Shown here: positions 1-7,344 of the stretch, piece after piece
Numbering within the stretch: position 1 is the stretch's first letter
Layout: each line of letters starts with the position of its first letter
NCBI GenBank assembly: GCA_026419405.1
Contig: JANZZL010000011.1
Span: forward strand, 1 to 55,890
Length of the DNA stretch: 55,890 bases
Source of the DNA: Paracoccaceae bacterium
Lineage (GTDB): Bacteria > Pseudomonadota > Alphaproteobacteria > Rhodobacterales > Rhodobacteraceae
Direction: 5' to 3'
The notes under the pieces: model-generated
The model's input: the letters and a program-made list of their open reading frames with translations, nothing else
Told to the model about the DNA's origin: nothing
Databases searched by the model: none
Made by a program: the position numbers and the translations under genes

Positions 1-1515
1 ATCGCCGGCGAGCGTGGCGGTCGCCGCCACGGTGAGCGTGCCGCCGGCGGTGTTGGTCGTCGTGCCGCCGACGGTCAGCGTGTTGCCGGCCAGAACGTCG
101 AGGCTGCCGGCGTTGGTCACGCTGCCGGCAACCGTCACCGGTCCGTCGATCTCGATCGACCCGCCCGCCGCGTTGACGATGGCGCCGACGTCGCCGGCAA
201 GCGTGGCGATGGCCGCGTTGGTGAGCGTGCCGGTGATCGCGCCCGTCGCGTTGAGGTCGAGCACGCCGCCCGCGGCGGTCTCCACATCGCCGTCGATGGT
301 GCCGTCGATGTCGAGCGTGCCGCTGTTCGTGAGGCTCGTCGAGCCGAGCAGCAGGAAGGCGCCGGTCGCGACGTTGAGGTCGCCGCCGTTGGCGATGGAC
401 CCGCTCGCCGAGACCACGCCGCTGACATCCACGACGCCGCCGGCGGCATTGGCCAGGGCGCCGGAATAGCTGCCGCCGAACAGGCCCACCCGCGCGCCCG
501 CCTGGTTGTCGATGTCGCCCGAGAAGGAGGCGCCGGGGAAGATGAAGAGCTCTGCGCCCGCGGCGTTCGTCGTCAGGCCCGAGACCGTGAGCGACTGGCC
601 GGGCGCGACGGTCAGGGCGGAGGAATTGGCAAGGGCGCCGGTGATCACGCCCGCGCCGACGACCTCCAGCACCGCCCCGGCCGCGTTCGCCACATCGCCG
701 GCGATGGTGCCGTTTAGCGTGAAGGTCGCGCCCGCGCCGGTGTTGACCACATCGCCCGTGGTCCCCTGGTTGGCGAAGCTGCCGGTGTTCGTCACCGCGC
801 CTGCCGTGCCGGTGTTGGTGAACGTTCCGGCATTCGTGACATCGCCCACCGTTCCGGCATTCGACACGGTTCCGCCGTTCGCGATGCTGCCGGAGATGTT
901 TCCGCCCGCCGCGACGGCGAGGCTGGCGCCCGCGCTCACGGCCAGTGAGGCGACGGGGGCGTCGCCGGTGGTGTCGTCGAAGCCGAGCGTGAGGGTCTGC
1001 GTTCCCGCGACCACGAGGGCGCCGCTCATCGGGGCGTTGATCGTCGCGGCGCTGTTCGCGGTGATGGTGAGCGACCCGCCGCTGGGAGAGATCGTCTGGC
1101 CGCCGCCGGGGCTGACGATGGTGAAGGCGGTGTTTCCGGCGGGATCGGCCGCGAAGGTGATCGAGGCGACTGCGAGGTCGGAGGCGATGGAAATCGTGCT
1201 GGCCGAGGCCGTGCCATCGGTGTTCGGCGCGAAGATGACGTCGTCGCCGTTGTTGAACGCCTCGGCGTTGCCGCCCGCATCCACCCAGTTGACGGTGCCG
1301 GTGCCGCCGCCGTCCTCGTCCCAGACGCCGTCCGCGTTCTCGATGCTGCCGTTGCCGGGGGCGACGGGATCCCAGGTCAGCGTCTCCGCGCGGGCATGGC
1401 CGCCGGGCAGGGCCATGCCCAGCGCCGCCAGCAGCGCCAGCCCGCTGCTGCCGGTGAACGACATGCGCGGGCAGCGCGCGCGGCGCCCCGGTGCCCGCGG
1501 ATGTGCCCTTCTCAT
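1..1515 (-). CDS. Large repeat-rich autotransporter/adhesin-type exported protein (partial, N-terminal part)
   Basis: The reading frame is open from about 1515 down to the window edge, so only the first ~505 residues are present and the C-terminus is missing. After a basic leader and a hydrophobic stretch (LALLAALGMAL) ending in an AxA-type cleavage site (GHARA/ET), the mature part begins LTWDPVAPGNG. It continues into many degenerate short repeats rich in Gly, Ala, Thr and Asn with the theme 'tNAGtl-v-G-v-N-aG' (for example NTGTAGAVTNTG). That is the usual passenger-domain pattern of autotransporter-associated beta-strand repeats, which form a beta helix outside the cell. A barrel or secretion domain would lie beyond the edge. 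Met at 1464 is an alternative start; 1515 is preferred because a GGGGG stretch lies just upstream. Plus-strand ORFs across this region are shadows: the minus frame gives coherent repeats throughout. Confidence 0.72.
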   Translation of the reverse strand, partial: MRRAHPRAPGRRARCPRMSFTGSSGLALLAALGMALPGGHARAETLTWDPVAPGNGSIENADGVWDEDGGGTGTVNWVDAGGNAEAFNNGDDVIFAPNTDGTASASTISIASDLAVASITFAADPAGNTAFTIVSPGGGQTISPSGGSLTITANSAATINAPMSGALVVAGTQTLTLGFDDTTGDAPVASLAVSAGASLAVAAGGNISGSIANGGTVSNAGTVGDVTNAGTFTNTGTAGAVTNTGSFANQGTTGDVVNTGAGATFTLNGTIAGDVANAAGAVLEVVGAGVITGALANSSALTVAPGQSLTVSGLTTNAAGAELFIFPGASFSGDIDNQAGARVGLFGGSYSGALANAAGGVVDVSGVVSASGSIANGGDLNVATGAFLLLGSTSLTNSGTLDIDGTIDGDVETAAGGVLDLNATGAITGTLTNAAIATLAGDVGAIVNAAGGSIEIDGPVTVAGSVTNAGSLDVLAGNTLTVGGTTTNTAGGTLTVAATATLAGD

Positions 1516-2254
1516 CCCTACCCCCGGCTCGACCTTCCGCCAAGCCTGCCTGCGAACGACAGGTGGTGCAATCAGGACGAGCGTAGGGGCCGGGCGGCCC
1601 GGGCCGCAATGGTGCAGGGCCGCAACAATCCGCGACTCCGTGGAAACAAAGGATTTCTCCGGCCCCGCCCCGTGCGTCCCGCGATCCCCGCGCGATGCCC
1701 GTGCCGCCCCCCCCGGCGGCACCCGCCCGGGTCGGGAGATGCGGCCGACCGGAGACTTGCGGCGTGCGTCTCCGCCCCCGGTCCGGGAGTGTGGCCGAGC
1801 GGTCGCCGGGCCGGGCCGGGGTCCGTCCGGCACCGGCGCCGCGAGGGGAGAATCAACCGCCCCGCGAAAGGCCCTTGTCAGGCACCGCCTGCGAGGGCAG
1901 AGCGGACGCCGCGTCACCCCGGGGGGCCGCGGGCCGGCGCCGGTCGCCCCTCGCGCAGGCGCCGCAGCCACGGTTTCGACAGATTCTCCGGCGGCAGCCG
2001 GGCCGAGGCCCACGCCGGCCGGCGCCCGGCGCGCCGCCGGGGGAAGCGTCGGACGCAATCAGGAAAATCAGCGGACTGGGCGCATGCCCCCTGCGGTTGC
2101 GGCCGGTTCGCCCCCACGCCCGGAAGGGACCCGCAACCGCGCCGGCGACGCGGCCTGCCACGATTGTGCCACATTTTCCCCAACGACGAAAAACCTTCTT
2201 ACATCAAGGGGCTTGCCGGTGTGCTTTGAGGCACCGACCTGCTAGACTGGGCGC
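1516..2254. other. Gene-poor intergenic stretch
   Basis: About 740 bases with no convincing gene on either strand. The ORFs present encode arginine/proline-rich low-complexity peptides with no signal or domain, as expected from random GC-rich DNA. The last ~90 bases (about 2160-2225) are noticeably richer in A and T than the rest and probably hold the promoter of the gene starting at 2255. A TAGACT hexamer at 2243-2248 lies only 6 bases before that ATG. A tRNA-Ser-like 5' fragment at 1786-1804 lacks any anticodon or T arm. Confidence 0.5.
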
Positions 2255-2737
2255 ATGAGGAAGGGACGGACCGCGCTCATCGCCGCGATCGCCGCGCTCC
2301 TGTGCGCGCCGGTCATGGCCTTCGCACAGGATCCCGCGGTGCTGCCGATGCTCCTTCCGCCCGCGATTCCCGCGCCGCCGGCCGAGCCGGCTTCGATGCC
2401 CGCGGTGCCGCTGGGAGACGCCGCCCCGCTGCCCGGCGACCGGCCGGTGCTGGCGCCGCCCTCGGGCTCCGAGGTGCTGGAGGCATCGGTGTTCTCCGCC
2501 CCCGCGCCGCCCCCGGTCTCGCGCGTCCTGTCGGTGGCGGCGGCCAGGCCGCCGCGGCCCCGGCCGACGCCGGCTGAGGCCCAGCCGGTGCGGACCCAGA
2601 CCGTCCGGGCGACGCGCGCGCCCGCCTCCGCCGCACCCACCACGCCGCGCCGGCAAGTCACGTCGGCCCGCACGGCCCCGCCGACCGAGACGACGCGGCG
2701 CATCCAGCCCGGCTGGCTGCTCGGGGTCTACCGCTAG
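2255..2737 (+). CDS. Small exported proline-rich protein, function unknown
   Basis: A 160-residue protein. The N-terminus is a classic signal peptide: MRKGR, a hydrophobic core (TALIAAIAALLCAPVMA), and cleavage after AFA. The mature part is low in complexity and rich in Pro, Ala and Arg (for example PAPPAEPA, RPPRPRPTP), with no recognisable domain, and ends GWLLGVYR. No Shine-Dalgarno sequence precedes the ATG. A possible -10 hexamer TAGACT at 2243-2248 is so close that the transcript may be leaderless. The gene is transcribed divergently from the adhesin and convergently with the LuxR-type regulator gene ending at 2765. The complementary-strand ORF over the same DNA has no signal peptide and is judged a shadow. 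Confidence 0.6.
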   Translation: MRKGRTALIAAIAALLCAPVMAFAQDPAVLPMLLPPAIPAPPAEPASMPAVPLGDAAPLPGDRPVLAPPSGSEVLEASVFSAPAPPPVSRVLSVAAARPPRPRPTPAEAQPVRTQTVRATRAPASAAPTTPRRQVTSARTAPPTETTRRIQPGWLLGVYR

Positions 2738-2764
2738 GCGGCGCGGCCGCCGGGGCGGGCGGGC

Positions 2765-3379
2765 CTACTTCGCCGCGACCGTCCGGTCGGGGCGCGGCTC
2801 CGCGGCGCCTGTCGCTGCGGCTGCGGGGAACACCGAGTCGTCCATCAGGTCCTCGATGAACAGGCTGAGGAGCTGCGGCCGCCCGCTCACCCCCGCCTTG
2901 CGGTAGATCGCGTTGGTCTGCGCCTTCACGGTGCCCTCGCTCGTCTCGCGCAGGGCGGCGATCTCCTGCGTCGAGAGGCCCTTGATGGCGAAGAGCGCCA
3001 CGTCCCGCTCGGCCGGGGTCAGTCCCCAGCGCTCGAACCGCTCCTCCAGCACCTCGCCGAAGGCCGCCGAGGCGCGGCGCAGCTTCTCCTCGGCCGCATG
3101 CCGCTCGCGGATCGAGCGGCGCAGCGCCAGCGCGCCCAGCACCAGCCCGAGGATCAGGCCGATCGCCGCGCCGATCTCCAGCAGTTCGCGCGTCTGCCAG
3201 CTGATCGGGCTCGACCGCAGGCCGAGGACCGTCAGCACGATGTCCGAGACGAAGAACACGGCGCAGAGGGCCTGCACCGCCAGGATCGCCAGAACGAAAC
3301 CGCCCGTCTGCAACGTCTCACCGATCCGCATGGCCCCGACGCGGGTTCCAGGCCGTTCTCCCCCTTCCCGGTTGCGCAT
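2765..3379 (-). CDS. Membrane-anchored LuxR-family transcriptional regulator
   Basis: 204 residues. Two hydrophobic segments (about residues 27-52 and 69-86) are followed by a charged, probably coiled region (about 88-115). A C-terminal GerE/LuxR helix-turn-helix follows at about 119-185, beginning LTPAERDVALFAIKGLSTQEIA and containing EGTVKAQTNAIYRKAG. There is no receiver or autoinducer-binding domain, so the sensing part would be the membrane segments themselves. The gene starts 17 bases after the stop of the PepSY-like gene 3397-3798 and is probably co-transcribed with it, suggesting it regulates the neighbouring exported proteins (inference). Met17 (3331) is an alternative start that puts the first membrane segment nearer the N-terminus. 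Its direct target is unknown. Confidence 0.75.
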   Translation of the reverse strand: MRNREGGERPGTRVGAMRIGETLQTGGFVLAILAVQALCAVFFVSDIVLTVLGLRSSPISWQTRELLEIGAAIGLILGLVLGALALRRSIRERHAAEEKLRRASAAFGEVLEERFERWGLTPAERDVALFAIKGLSTQEIAALRETSEGTVKAQTNAIYRKAGVSGRPQLLSLFIEDLMDDSVFPAAAATGAAEPRPDRTVAAK

Positions 3380-3396
3380 CGAGCGATCCGGCCGCG

Positions 3397-3798
3397 TCAG
3401 TCGTCGCCGCCGGAACCGGAATTGTCGTCGTCGTCCTCGTCCTCGTCACCGTCGTCGCCGCCGCGTCCCCTGCCGCGTCCCCGCCCGCGACCGCGGCCGT
3501 CATCGGCGAGGTCGAGCAGGTTGCCGCCCGAGGAGGACCCGGTCAGCCCGGTCAGGGATTCCCAGAAGTCGCGCAGGATCTCGCCCGTGCGCGGGTTGAA
3601 GATGATCTCGCGCCGCTGGTCCGGTGCGAGGGCGAGGATCCGCGTGCGGCCAAGCCACGTCCGCGTGACGCTGATCGTCTCGAACCCCTGGGCGCGCAGC
3701 TGGTCGATCAGGCGCTCCTCCAGCGTCAGCGCCTGCGCAGGCCCCGCCGCGGCGAAGGCGCTGGCCGCAAGCAGTCCCAGAAGCTGTCGGCGGTTCAT
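3397..3798 (-). CDS. Exported PepSY-like protein with Arg-Gly and Asp-rich tail
   Basis: 133 residues from the ATG at 3798; an upstream in-frame ATG at 3858 would add 20 residues without signal character, so the later start is chosen. MNRRQLLGLLAASAFAAAGPAQA is a signal peptide, possibly Tat-like because of NRRQLLG. The body (about residues 25-75) resembles one PepSY unit: a helix (LEERLIDQLRAQGFE), then beta strands around TRILALAPDQRREIIFNPRTGEIL. The tail is [11 protein letters not shown] followed by acidic residues and ends DDDDNSGSGGDD. PepSY-type domains occur in inhibitory or metal-associated exported proteins; no activity can be assigned here. It is a paralogue of the 3907-4356 product and probably heads an operon with the membrane LuxR regulator. 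Confidence 0.72.
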   Translation of the reverse strand: MNRRQLLGLLAASAFAAAGPAQALTLEERLIDQLRAQGFETISVTRTWLGRTRILALAPDQRREIIFNPRTGEILRDFWESLTGLTGSSSGGNLLDLADDGRGRGRGRGRGRGGDDGDEDEDDDDNSGSGGDD

Positions 3799-3835
3799 CG
3801 GTCGGGTCCGTTCCAATGGGCGGCGGCCCGGCCCC

Positions 3836-3864
3836 ACTATAGCGGGGACGCGGGCCACCGGAAA
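3836..3864 (-). promoter_or_regulatory. Possible promoter of the PepSY-like/LuxR operon
   Basis: Read on the minus strand, TATAGT (3841-3836) is a good -10 hexamer. TTTCCG lies 17 bases upstream as a weak -35. The ATG at 3798 follows about 38 bases after the -10. The -10 also sits in a small palindrome (CCCCGCTATAGTGGGG). Confidence 0.35.
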
Positions 3865-3906
3865 AGGCCTGCACCTTGCGTGAGTGGCGGCACGCAGGCC
3901 GAGGGG

Positions 3907-4356
3907 TCAGTCGTCGCTGCCGTGCCCCGAGTTGTCGTCGTCATCGTCGTCGTCGTCGTCGTCGCCGCCGTGATCGTCGTCGTCGTCGTCGTCATCGTCG
4001 TCATCGTCGCCGCCGCGGCCGCGGCCCCGGCCCTTGCCGCCGTGGTCGTCGTCATCGGTCCTGACGAAGTTCCGGTCGCGCTCGCGCACCTGCACGCCGG
4101 TGCGGCCGGCGTAGTCGCCCGCATCCTCGAGTTCGGATTTCAGGATCTCGCCGGTCTCGGCATCGTAGACCACCTCGATCTTCTCGTTGCCGCGGACGGC
4201 CTCGACCTTGATCTGCGAGATGCCCTTCGTCACCTCGATGAAGGTGTAGCCCTGGGCCTGGAACTCGGACACGAGCTGGTCGGTGGTGATCGCCGCCGAG
4301 GCGATCGTGGCGTAGAAGGCGGCCGCCGCGGCGGTCAGGATCAGTCGGGTTCTCAT
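3907..4356 (-). CDS. Exported PepSY-like protein with poly-aspartate tail
   Basis: 149 residues. The signal peptide is MRTRLILTAAAAAFYATIASA. The next ~65 residues form one PepSY-type unit: LVSEFQAQGYTFIEVTKG, then KVEAVRGNEKIEVVYDAETGEILKSE, where VYDAETGEIL is the typical 'D..TGeil' strand. The C-terminal third is a GRGRGRG block and two runs of 10-12 aspartates separated by HGG, ending DDNSGHGSDD. The Asp runs are encoded by GAC/GAT triplet repeats, so the tail length could change by replication slippage without a frameshift. Such a tail should bind divalent cations or basic surfaces (inference). Sequence and tail design match the 3397-3798 product, so the two arose by duplication. Confidence 0.75.
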   Translation of the reverse strand: MRTRLILTAAAAAFYATIASAAITTDQLVSEFQAQGYTFIEVTKGISQIKVEAVRGNEKIEVVYDAETGEILKSELEDAGDYAGRTGVQVRERDRNFVRTDDDDHGGKGRGRGRGGDDDDDDDDDDDDHGGDDDDDDDDDDNSGHGSDD

Positions 4357-4389
4357 CGTCTCATCTCCGGTTGATGGTGGGGTCGGGTT

Positions 4390-4414
4390 GCCGGCCGGGT
4401 CATCCCCGGCCGGC
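4390..4414 (-). terminator. GC-rich hairpin, possible terminator of the 4423-4782 gene
   Basis: A perfect 10-base-pair stem, GCCGGCCGGG (4390-4399) with CCCGGCCGGC (4405-4414), and a 5-base loop. It lies just past the stop of the minus-strand gene 4423-4782 and before the next gene's start at 4356. There is no T-run after it, so it may slow or process the transcript rather than terminate it fully. Confidence 0.4.
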
Positions 4415-4422
4415 AGGAGGGG

Positions 4423-4782
4423 TCAGACCCGGCACTCGGGGTGCTCGAGCATGTCGCCGGGATCGTCGCAGCCGGATCCGCCGGGGATGCGCGGCCGCTT
4501 GCGGCCGGAGCCGGAGGGGCCGCCGCCGGGGCTGTCGTCGTCGGCGCCGTGGCCGCCGCCGCGCCGCCCGCGGTCGTCGCCGCCCCGGTCGTCGCCACTG
4601 CGTCCGCGACCGCGCCGGGCGATGTCGAGGCTGCCGTCGCCGGCGGTCACCGCGGCCGACGCCGGTGCCCCGGCAAGCGCCAGGACCGCGGAAGCGGTGT
4701 CGGCCGTGGTCGCCGCCTGCGCGCCGCCGATGTCCCACAGCGCCAGTCCCGCGATGGCCGCAAGGCATGTCGTCCGTGTCAT
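4423..4782 (-). CDS. Exported Arg-Gly/Asp-rich low-complexity protein
   Basis: 119 residues from the ATG at 4782. This start is chosen because MTRTTCLAAIAGLALWDIGGAQA is a plausible signal peptide, whereas the 27 residues added by the next upstream ATG (4863) are not. The mature protein is short, Ala-rich at first (TADTASAVLALAGAPASAAV), then a disordered region of RGRGRSGDDRGGDDRGRRGGG type. It ends with two cysteines in GCDDPGDMLEHPECRV. No family is recognised. The RG/D composition and the position link it to the two PepSY-like genes downstream, and it may be transcribed with them past the hairpin at 4390-4414. Twin palindromes lie directly upstream (4863-4920). Confidence 0.6.
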   Translation of the reverse strand: MTRTTCLAAIAGLALWDIGGAQAATTADTASAVLALAGAPASAAVTAGDGSLDIARRGRGRSGDDRGGDDRGRRGGGHGADDDSPGGGPSGSGRKRPRIPGGSGCDDPGDMLEHPECRV

Positions 4783-4862
4783 CGTCGTGTCCTCGTCGTC
4801 TGCGCGCCGTCCTTCGACGCCAGCCGATGAGGCACGCCATGACGACGGCCGCCAATTTGCCA

Positions 4863-4920
4863 CGGGTTTAGCCCCGGGGCTCTAAACCCGGGCATCATCG
4901 GCGTAAACCAGGGTTTACGC
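4863..4920. promoter_or_regulatory. Twin palindromes with GGTTTA half-sites
   Basis: Two perfect inverted repeats lie side by side. The first has arms CGGGTTTAG (4863-4871) and CTAAACCCG (4882-4890) around a GC-rich centre. The second is GCGTAAACC (4901-4909), AG, GGTTTACGC (4912-4920). All four arms contain GGTTTA or its complement, and the two palindromes are about 34 bases apart centre to centre. They lie between the end of trpB and the start of the 4423-4782 gene. They could be operator sites for one dimeric regulator, or the first could act as a trpB terminator; no T-run follows either. Confidence 0.5.
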
Positions 4921-5012
4921 ACGGGCTCACGCAGGCTGCGCAGCCGCTGTCGGGAGTTCCTGCGGATCGGGGCGGACCGGCCGTCACGCCCCTCCGCGAT
5001 CGCCGGCGCGCG

Positions 5013-6239
5013 TCAGAGCTTCATGTCGAAGCCGAGGTGCCGGGCCACCGTGAAGATGTCCTTGTCGCCGCGGCCGCACATGTTCATCACGATCAGATGG
5101 TCCTTCGGAAGGCCCGGGGCGATCTTCATGACATGCGCCAGCGCATGGCTCGGCTCGAGCGCCGGGATGATTCCCTCAAGCCTGCAGCAGAGCTGGAAGG
5201 CCTCGAGCGCCTCGGCATCGGTGATCGCCACGTACTGCGCCCGGCCCACGTCGTGCAGCCAGGCGTGCTCGGGCCCGATGCCGGGGTAGTCGAGCCCGGC
5301 GGAGATCGAGTAGCCCTCGAGGATCTGGCCGTCGGCATCCTGGAGCAGGTAGGTGCGGTTGCCGTGCAGGACGCCCGGCCGCCCGCCGGTCAGCGAGGCG
5401 CAGTGCTGCATCCGGTCGTCCACGCCCTTGCCGCCGGCCTCGACGCCGATGATGCGCACGCCCTTGTCGTCGAGGAACGGATGGAACAGGCCCATCGCGT
5501 TCGACCCCCCGCCGATCGCGGCCACGATCGTGTCGGGCAGGCGGCCCTCGGCCTCGAGGATCTGCGCCTTCGCCTCCCGCCCGATGATCGACTGGAAGTC
5601 GCGCACCATCGCCGGATAGGGGTGCGGGCCCGCCACCGTGCCGATGCAGTAGAACGTGTCGCGCACGTTCGTCACCCAGTCGCGCAGGGCGTCGTTCATC
5701 GCATCCTTCAGCGTGCCGCGCCCCGAGGTCACGGGGATGACCTCGGCGCCCAGAAGCCTCATGCGGAAGACGTTCGGCGCCTGGCGTTCCACGTCATGCG
5801 CGCCCATGTAGACCACGCATTTCAGGCCGAACTTGGCGCAGACCGTCGCCGTGGCCACGCCGTGCTGGCCGGCGCCCGTCTCGGCGATGATGCGCGTCTT
5901 GCCCATGCGGCGGGCCAGGATGATCTGGCCCAGCACGTTGTTGATCTTGTGCGCGCCGGTGTGGTTCAGCTCGTCGCGCTTCATGTAGATCTTCGCCCCG
6001 CCCAGATGCGCGGTCAGGCGCTCGGCGAAGTAGAGCGGCGAGGGGCGGCCGACGTAGTGCTTCCAGAGGTGGTCCATCTCGGCCCAGAACGTCGGGTCGG
6101 TCCTGGCGTGGTTGTAGCGCTCCTCCAGCTCGAGGATCAGCGGCATCAGCGTCTCGGAGACGAAGCGGCCGCCGAACTGGCCGAAGCGGCCGCGCTCGTC
6201 GGGGCCGGTGGTGTAGCTGTTGATCAGGTCCTCGGGCAT
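5013..6239 (-). CDS. trpB: Tryptophan synthase beta subunit
   Basis: 408 residues, the normal TrpB length. Catalyses PLP-dependent condensation of indole with L-serine to tryptophan, normally in an alpha2-beta2 complex. Visible hallmarks are [15 protein letters not shown] at the N-terminus, the PLP lysine in HTGAHKINN, the glycine-rich phosphate loop GGGSNAMG, and the C-terminal NMCGRGDKD. The ATG at 6239 is chosen over 6257 because GGAGG precedes it by about 7 bases. trpF lies 89 bases upstream on the same strand. trpA, which often follows trpB, is not next: the downstream DNA holds the twin palindromes and exported-protein genes. Confidence 0.97.
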   Translation of the reverse strand: MPEDLINSYTTGPDERGRFGQFGGRFVSETLMPLILELEERYNHARTDPTFWAEMDHLWKHYVGRPSPLYFAERLTAHLGGAKIYMKRDELNHTGAHKINNVLGQIILARRMGKTRIIAETGAGQHGVATATVCAKFGLKCVVYMGAHDVERQAPNVFRMRLLGAEVIPVTSGRGTLKDAMNDALRDWVTNVRDTFYCIGTVAGPHPYPAMVRDFQSIIGREAKAQILEAEGRLPDTIVAAIGGGSNAMGLFHPFLDDKGVRIIGVEAGGKGVDDRMQHCASLTGGRPGVLHGNRTYLLQDADGQILEGYSISAGLDYPGIGPEHAWLHDVGRAQYVAITDAEALEAFQLCCRLEGIIPALEPSHALAHVMKIAPGLPKDHLIVMNMCGRGDKDIFTVARHLGFDMKL

Positions 6240-6328
6240 GGCGCGCCTCCGTCGCATCGGGCCGACCCTGCCCTAGCGCCGCGGCGGCCCGCCGTAAAGG
6301 CCTGCGCGGCGGCAGGGGCCGGCGCCGC

Positions 6329-6973
6329 TCAGCCCCGCGCCGCCGCGATGAAGGCCCGGATCAGGCCCGCGTCCTTCTCGCCGGGGGCGCCTTCGACGCC
6401 GGAGGAGACATCGACCTGCCGCGCGCCGGTCAGACGGACGGCCTCGGCCACGTTGCCGGGCGTCAGCCCGCCCGCCAGCATCCAGGGCACCGGCCAGCGG
6501 CGCCCGGCGATCAGCCGCCAGTCGAACGCCACCGCATTGCCGCCGGGGCGGTCGGCGCCCGGCGGCGGCTTGGCATCGACCAGGATCTGGTCGGCGACGC
6601 GGGCCTGGGCGTCGAGTTCGGCCAGGTCCCCCTCTGCGGCGATCCCCACCGCCATCATCACCGGCAGCCCGTGGCGGGCCTTGACCTCGGCCACGCGCGC
6701 GGGGCTTTCGCGGCCGTGCAGCTGGAGCATGTCGAGCGGCACCGCCGCCAGCAGCGCATCGAGCGCGGCATCGGCCATGTCGACCGTCAGCCCCACCTTG
6801 GCGATGCCGGGCGGAACGCGGGCGGCAAGCCCTGCCGCCTCCGCCGGCGTGACATGGCGGGGCGAGCGGGGGAAGAACACGAAGCCGACGTAGGCCGCCC
6901 CGGCCGCGACCGCGGCATCGACATCGGCCGCCCGGCGCAGCCCGCAGATCTTCACCCGGATGTCCGAGGGCAT
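6329..6973 (-). CDS. trpF: Phosphoribosylanthranilate isomerase
   Basis: 214 residues. A TIM-barrel enzyme converting N-(5-phosphoribosyl)anthranilate to CdRP in tryptophan synthesis. Family marks are [15 protein letters not shown] with the catalytic Cys near the N-terminus, [12 protein letters not shown], the aspartate in LVDAKPPPG, and the phosphate-binding end [12 protein letters not shown]...[15 protein letters not shown]. The start at 6973 ([11 protein letters not shown]) fits the family N-terminus; the longer upstream extension is an out-of-frame reading of lapA. It follows lapA by 11 bases and precedes trpB, forming the ihfB-lapA-trpF-trpB unit common in Rhodobacterales. Confidence 0.95.
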   Translation of the reverse strand: MPSDIRVKICGLRRAADVDAAVAAGAAYVGFVFFPRSPRHVTPAEAAGLAARVPPGIAKVGLTVDMADAALDALLAAVPLDMLQLHGRESPARVAEVKARHGLPVMMAVGIAAEGDLAELDAQARVADQILVDAKPPPGADRPGGNAVAFDWRLIAGRRWPVPWMLAGGLTPGNVAEAVRLTGARQVDVSSGVEGAPGEKDAGLIRAFIAAARG

Positions 6974-6984
6974 GGATCGGGGCC

Positions 6985-7344
6985 TCAGCCCGCCTTCCTC
7001 GGCTCTTCGAGCAGCGCGAGGATCTCGTCCTCGGTGCCGCCCTGGCGCGCCCGGATCTGCGCCACCTCGCGCTCGAACCGGGCGGCCTTGCGCTGCGCCT
7101 CGGCGGCGGCGGCGCGGTGCTTGTGCTCGCGCAGCCATTCCCATACGAAGCCGACGAGAAGCCCGATCACGACGCCCGCGAGCGCCACGAGGAAGAGCGG
7201 CAGGTCCACCGCCCAGTTGACGCCGGCGAAGGCGCCGAGCTCCTCGGGCAGGAGCCTCAGGGTCACCGTCCCGCGGTTGGCAAGCGACAGCGTCAGCAGC
7301 AGCAGCGCCAGCAGGGCGAGGAAGAGATACTTGAGGTAGCGCAT
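6985..7344 (-). CDS. LapA-domain membrane protein
   Basis: 119 residues. Two transmembrane segments (about residues 5-22 and 48-68) flank the short loop [17 protein letters not shown]. This is the layout of the lipopolysaccharide-assembly LapA (DUF1049) family, whose characteristic loop reads 'N...v.l.l'. A basic, probably coiled cytoplasmic tail follows, ending EEPRKAG. The start overlaps the ihfB stop in a TGATG arrangement, implying translational coupling. In enterobacteria LapA works with LapB to set LPS levels; no LapB partner is visible here, and the role in this lineage is inferred only from the domain. Confidence 0.8.
   Translation of the reverse strand: MRYLKYLFLALLALLLLTLSLANRGTVTLRLLPEELGAFAGVNWAVDLPLFLVALAGVVIGLLVGFVWEWLREHKHRAAAAEAQRKAARFEREVAQIRARQGGTEDEILALLEEPRKAG

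Noticed and set aside
1786-1804. tRNA-Ser-like 5' end, GGAGTGTGGCCGAGCGGTC
   Set aside because: The first ~19 bases resemble a tRNA-Ser acceptor/D-arm, but there is no anticodon arm, variable arm, T arm or matching 3' acceptor strand downstream. Probably chance or a very decayed remnant.
14-2245. Long plus-strand ORFs across the first 2.2 kb
   Set aside because: They are shadows of the minus-strand adhesin, which reads as coherent Gly/Thr/Asn repeats with a signal peptide. Beyond 1516 they turn into arginine/proline-rich low-complexity sequence with no start signal or domain.
3420-4080. Dense short tandem repeats as a possible CRISPR or satellite
   Set aside because: The repeats are GAC/GAT triplets read in frame as aspartate in two exported proteins; there are no constant repeat-spacer units.
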